From NCBI GenBank assembly GCA_900553215.1, contig USCJ01000096.1, positions 1-5,864 of the forward strand: 5,864 nt of DNA. The letters are read 5' to 3'. Each line of letters starts with the position of its first letter. Positions within the stretch are counted from its first letter, which is position 1. Positions 5,221-5,864 of this stretch are shown one piece after another. A model generated the notes under the pieces. The model worked only from the letters and a program-made list of their open reading frames with translations, ran no database searches and was not told the origin of the DNA. Source of the stretch: an uncultured Collinsella sp. (lineage in GTDB: Bacteria; Actinomycetota; Coriobacteriia; Coriobacteriales; Coriobacteriaceae). The position numbers and the translations under genes are program-made.

Positions 5221-5864
5221 ATGGCAGCAACGGATATCGAGCGCGGACTCTCGACCGCCGAGGTCGAGGAGCGCATCGCCGCCGGTAAGATCAACCGCAA
5301 CATGGAGCTCAAGACCAAGTCGGTCAAAGAGCTCATCATCGAGAACCTCTGCACGTTGTTCAATTTGATCAACGTGATCTTGGCTTTCCTGGTCATTTTG
5401 ACCGGTTCGTTTAAGAATCTGACGTTCCTGTTCGTGGTGTTCCTCAATACCGCTATTGGCGTCATTCAGTCCATGCGTTCCAAGAAGATGGTCGATAAGC
5501 TCACGCTGCTGACCTCCAAGAAGGCCATCGCGGTGCGCGACGGCTCCGAGGTGGAGCTCGACCTGGACCAGATCGTGCTCGACGACATCATCCGCCTGGG
5601 GCGCGGCGACCAGATCCCCGCTGACGCCGTGGTGGTTTCGGGCGAGGCGCTCGTGAACGAGAGCCTGCTGACGGGCGAGAGCGATCTTATTAAGAAACAG
5701 CCCGGTTCCGAGCTCATGAGCGGCAGCTTTATCGACTCGGGTCTGCTGCGCGCCCGCGTGATCCATGTCGGCGCCGACAACTACGTGACTAAAATTAATA
5801 ACGAGGCCAAGTACGTCAAAAAGGTCAATTCCGAGATCATGAACGCGCTTAACGCCATCGTGAG
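5221..5864 (+). CDS. Cation-translocating P-type ATPase, N-terminal part (runs off the window)
   Basis: The first 214 codons of a P-type ATPase run without a stop to the window edge. The N-terminus GLSTAEVEERIAAGKIN (9-25) is the usual cation-ATPase N-terminal segment. Two hydrophobic helices follow at about 45-61 and 66-82. The actuator domain contains RGDQIPAD (128-135) and NESLLTGES (146-154), with the TGES loop that dephosphorylates the aspartyl intermediate; many relatives have DES where this has NES. The phosphorylation motif DKTGT, the nucleotide domain and later helices lie beyond the edge. No heavy-metal-binding CXXC domain precedes TM1, arguing against the copper/cadmium class. The start resembles the CtpE-like group, linked to Ca2+ uptake in mycobacteria, but the ion cannot be assigned. 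The chosen ATG has only a weak GGGA six bases upstream; an in-frame ATG at 5209 and GTG at 5206 are alternatives. It follows the tRNA terminator. Confidence 0.9.
   Translation, partial: MAATDIERGLSTAEVEERIAAGKINRNMELKTKSVKELIIENLCTLFNLINVILAFLVILTGSFKNLTFLFVVFLNTAIGVIQSMRSKKMVDKLTLLTSKKAIAVRDGSEVELDLDQIVLDDIIRLGRGDQIPADAVVVSGEALVNESLLTGESDLIKKQPGSELMSGSFIDSGLLRARVIHVGADNYVTKINNEAKYVKKVNSEIMNALNAIV

Noticed and set aside
5191..5766. A 191-codon minus-strand frame over the start of the P-type ATPase
   Set aside because: The plus strand encodes an unmistakable P-type ATPase with a TGES motif, and the minus frame has no recognisable domain and ends across the terminator region.

Overview
The window is GC-rich and compactly coded. 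It carries the shared aromatic amino acid (shikimate/chorismate) pathway as one tightly packed minus-strand operon, next to a plus-strand tRNA gene and the beginning of a cation-pump gene. Base composition, gene order, the Thermotoga-like type I-beta DAHP synthase and the clostridial-type motifs in AroA and AroC suggest a gut actinobacterium of the Coriobacteriia. Collinsella is my best guess from memory of such proteins; no search was run.

Minus strand, in transcription order from about 4938 down to 1: a short leader with a candidate promoter, a possible small leader ORF and a terminator-like hairpin; then DAHP synthase (4863-3841), prephenate dehydrogenase tyrA (3837-2923), aroB (2886-1780), aroA (1786-467) and aroC (465 to beyond position 1). 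Four of the gene junctions are 3, 36, -7 and 1 bases, so this is a single transcript with probable translational coupling. At two junctions the Shine-Dalgarno sequence lies in the last codons of the upstream gene. The enzymes cover pathway entry (DAHP), ring closure (dehydroquinate), the EPSP and chorismate steps, and the tyrosine branch. aroD, aroE, aroK and pheA are not in the window.

Plus strand: a strong consensus promoter with an A/T-rich upstream tract drives a single tRNA-Arg(CCG) gene (5068-5144), followed by a good intrinsic terminator (5156-5189). About 30 bases further on begins a P-type cation ATPase, cut by the window edge after 214 codons, whose start has no strong ribosome binding site.

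The structural genes look intact and ordinary. The part that goes beyond routine annotation is the DAHP synthase leader: a terminator-like hairpin lies between the likely promoter and the first gene, inside a 20-codon ORF that has a Tyr codon just before the hairpin and would start at or next to the 5' end of the RNA. That is a plausible but unproven attenuation device controlling entry into the pathway. I see no mobile elements, CRISPR arrays or defence genes.
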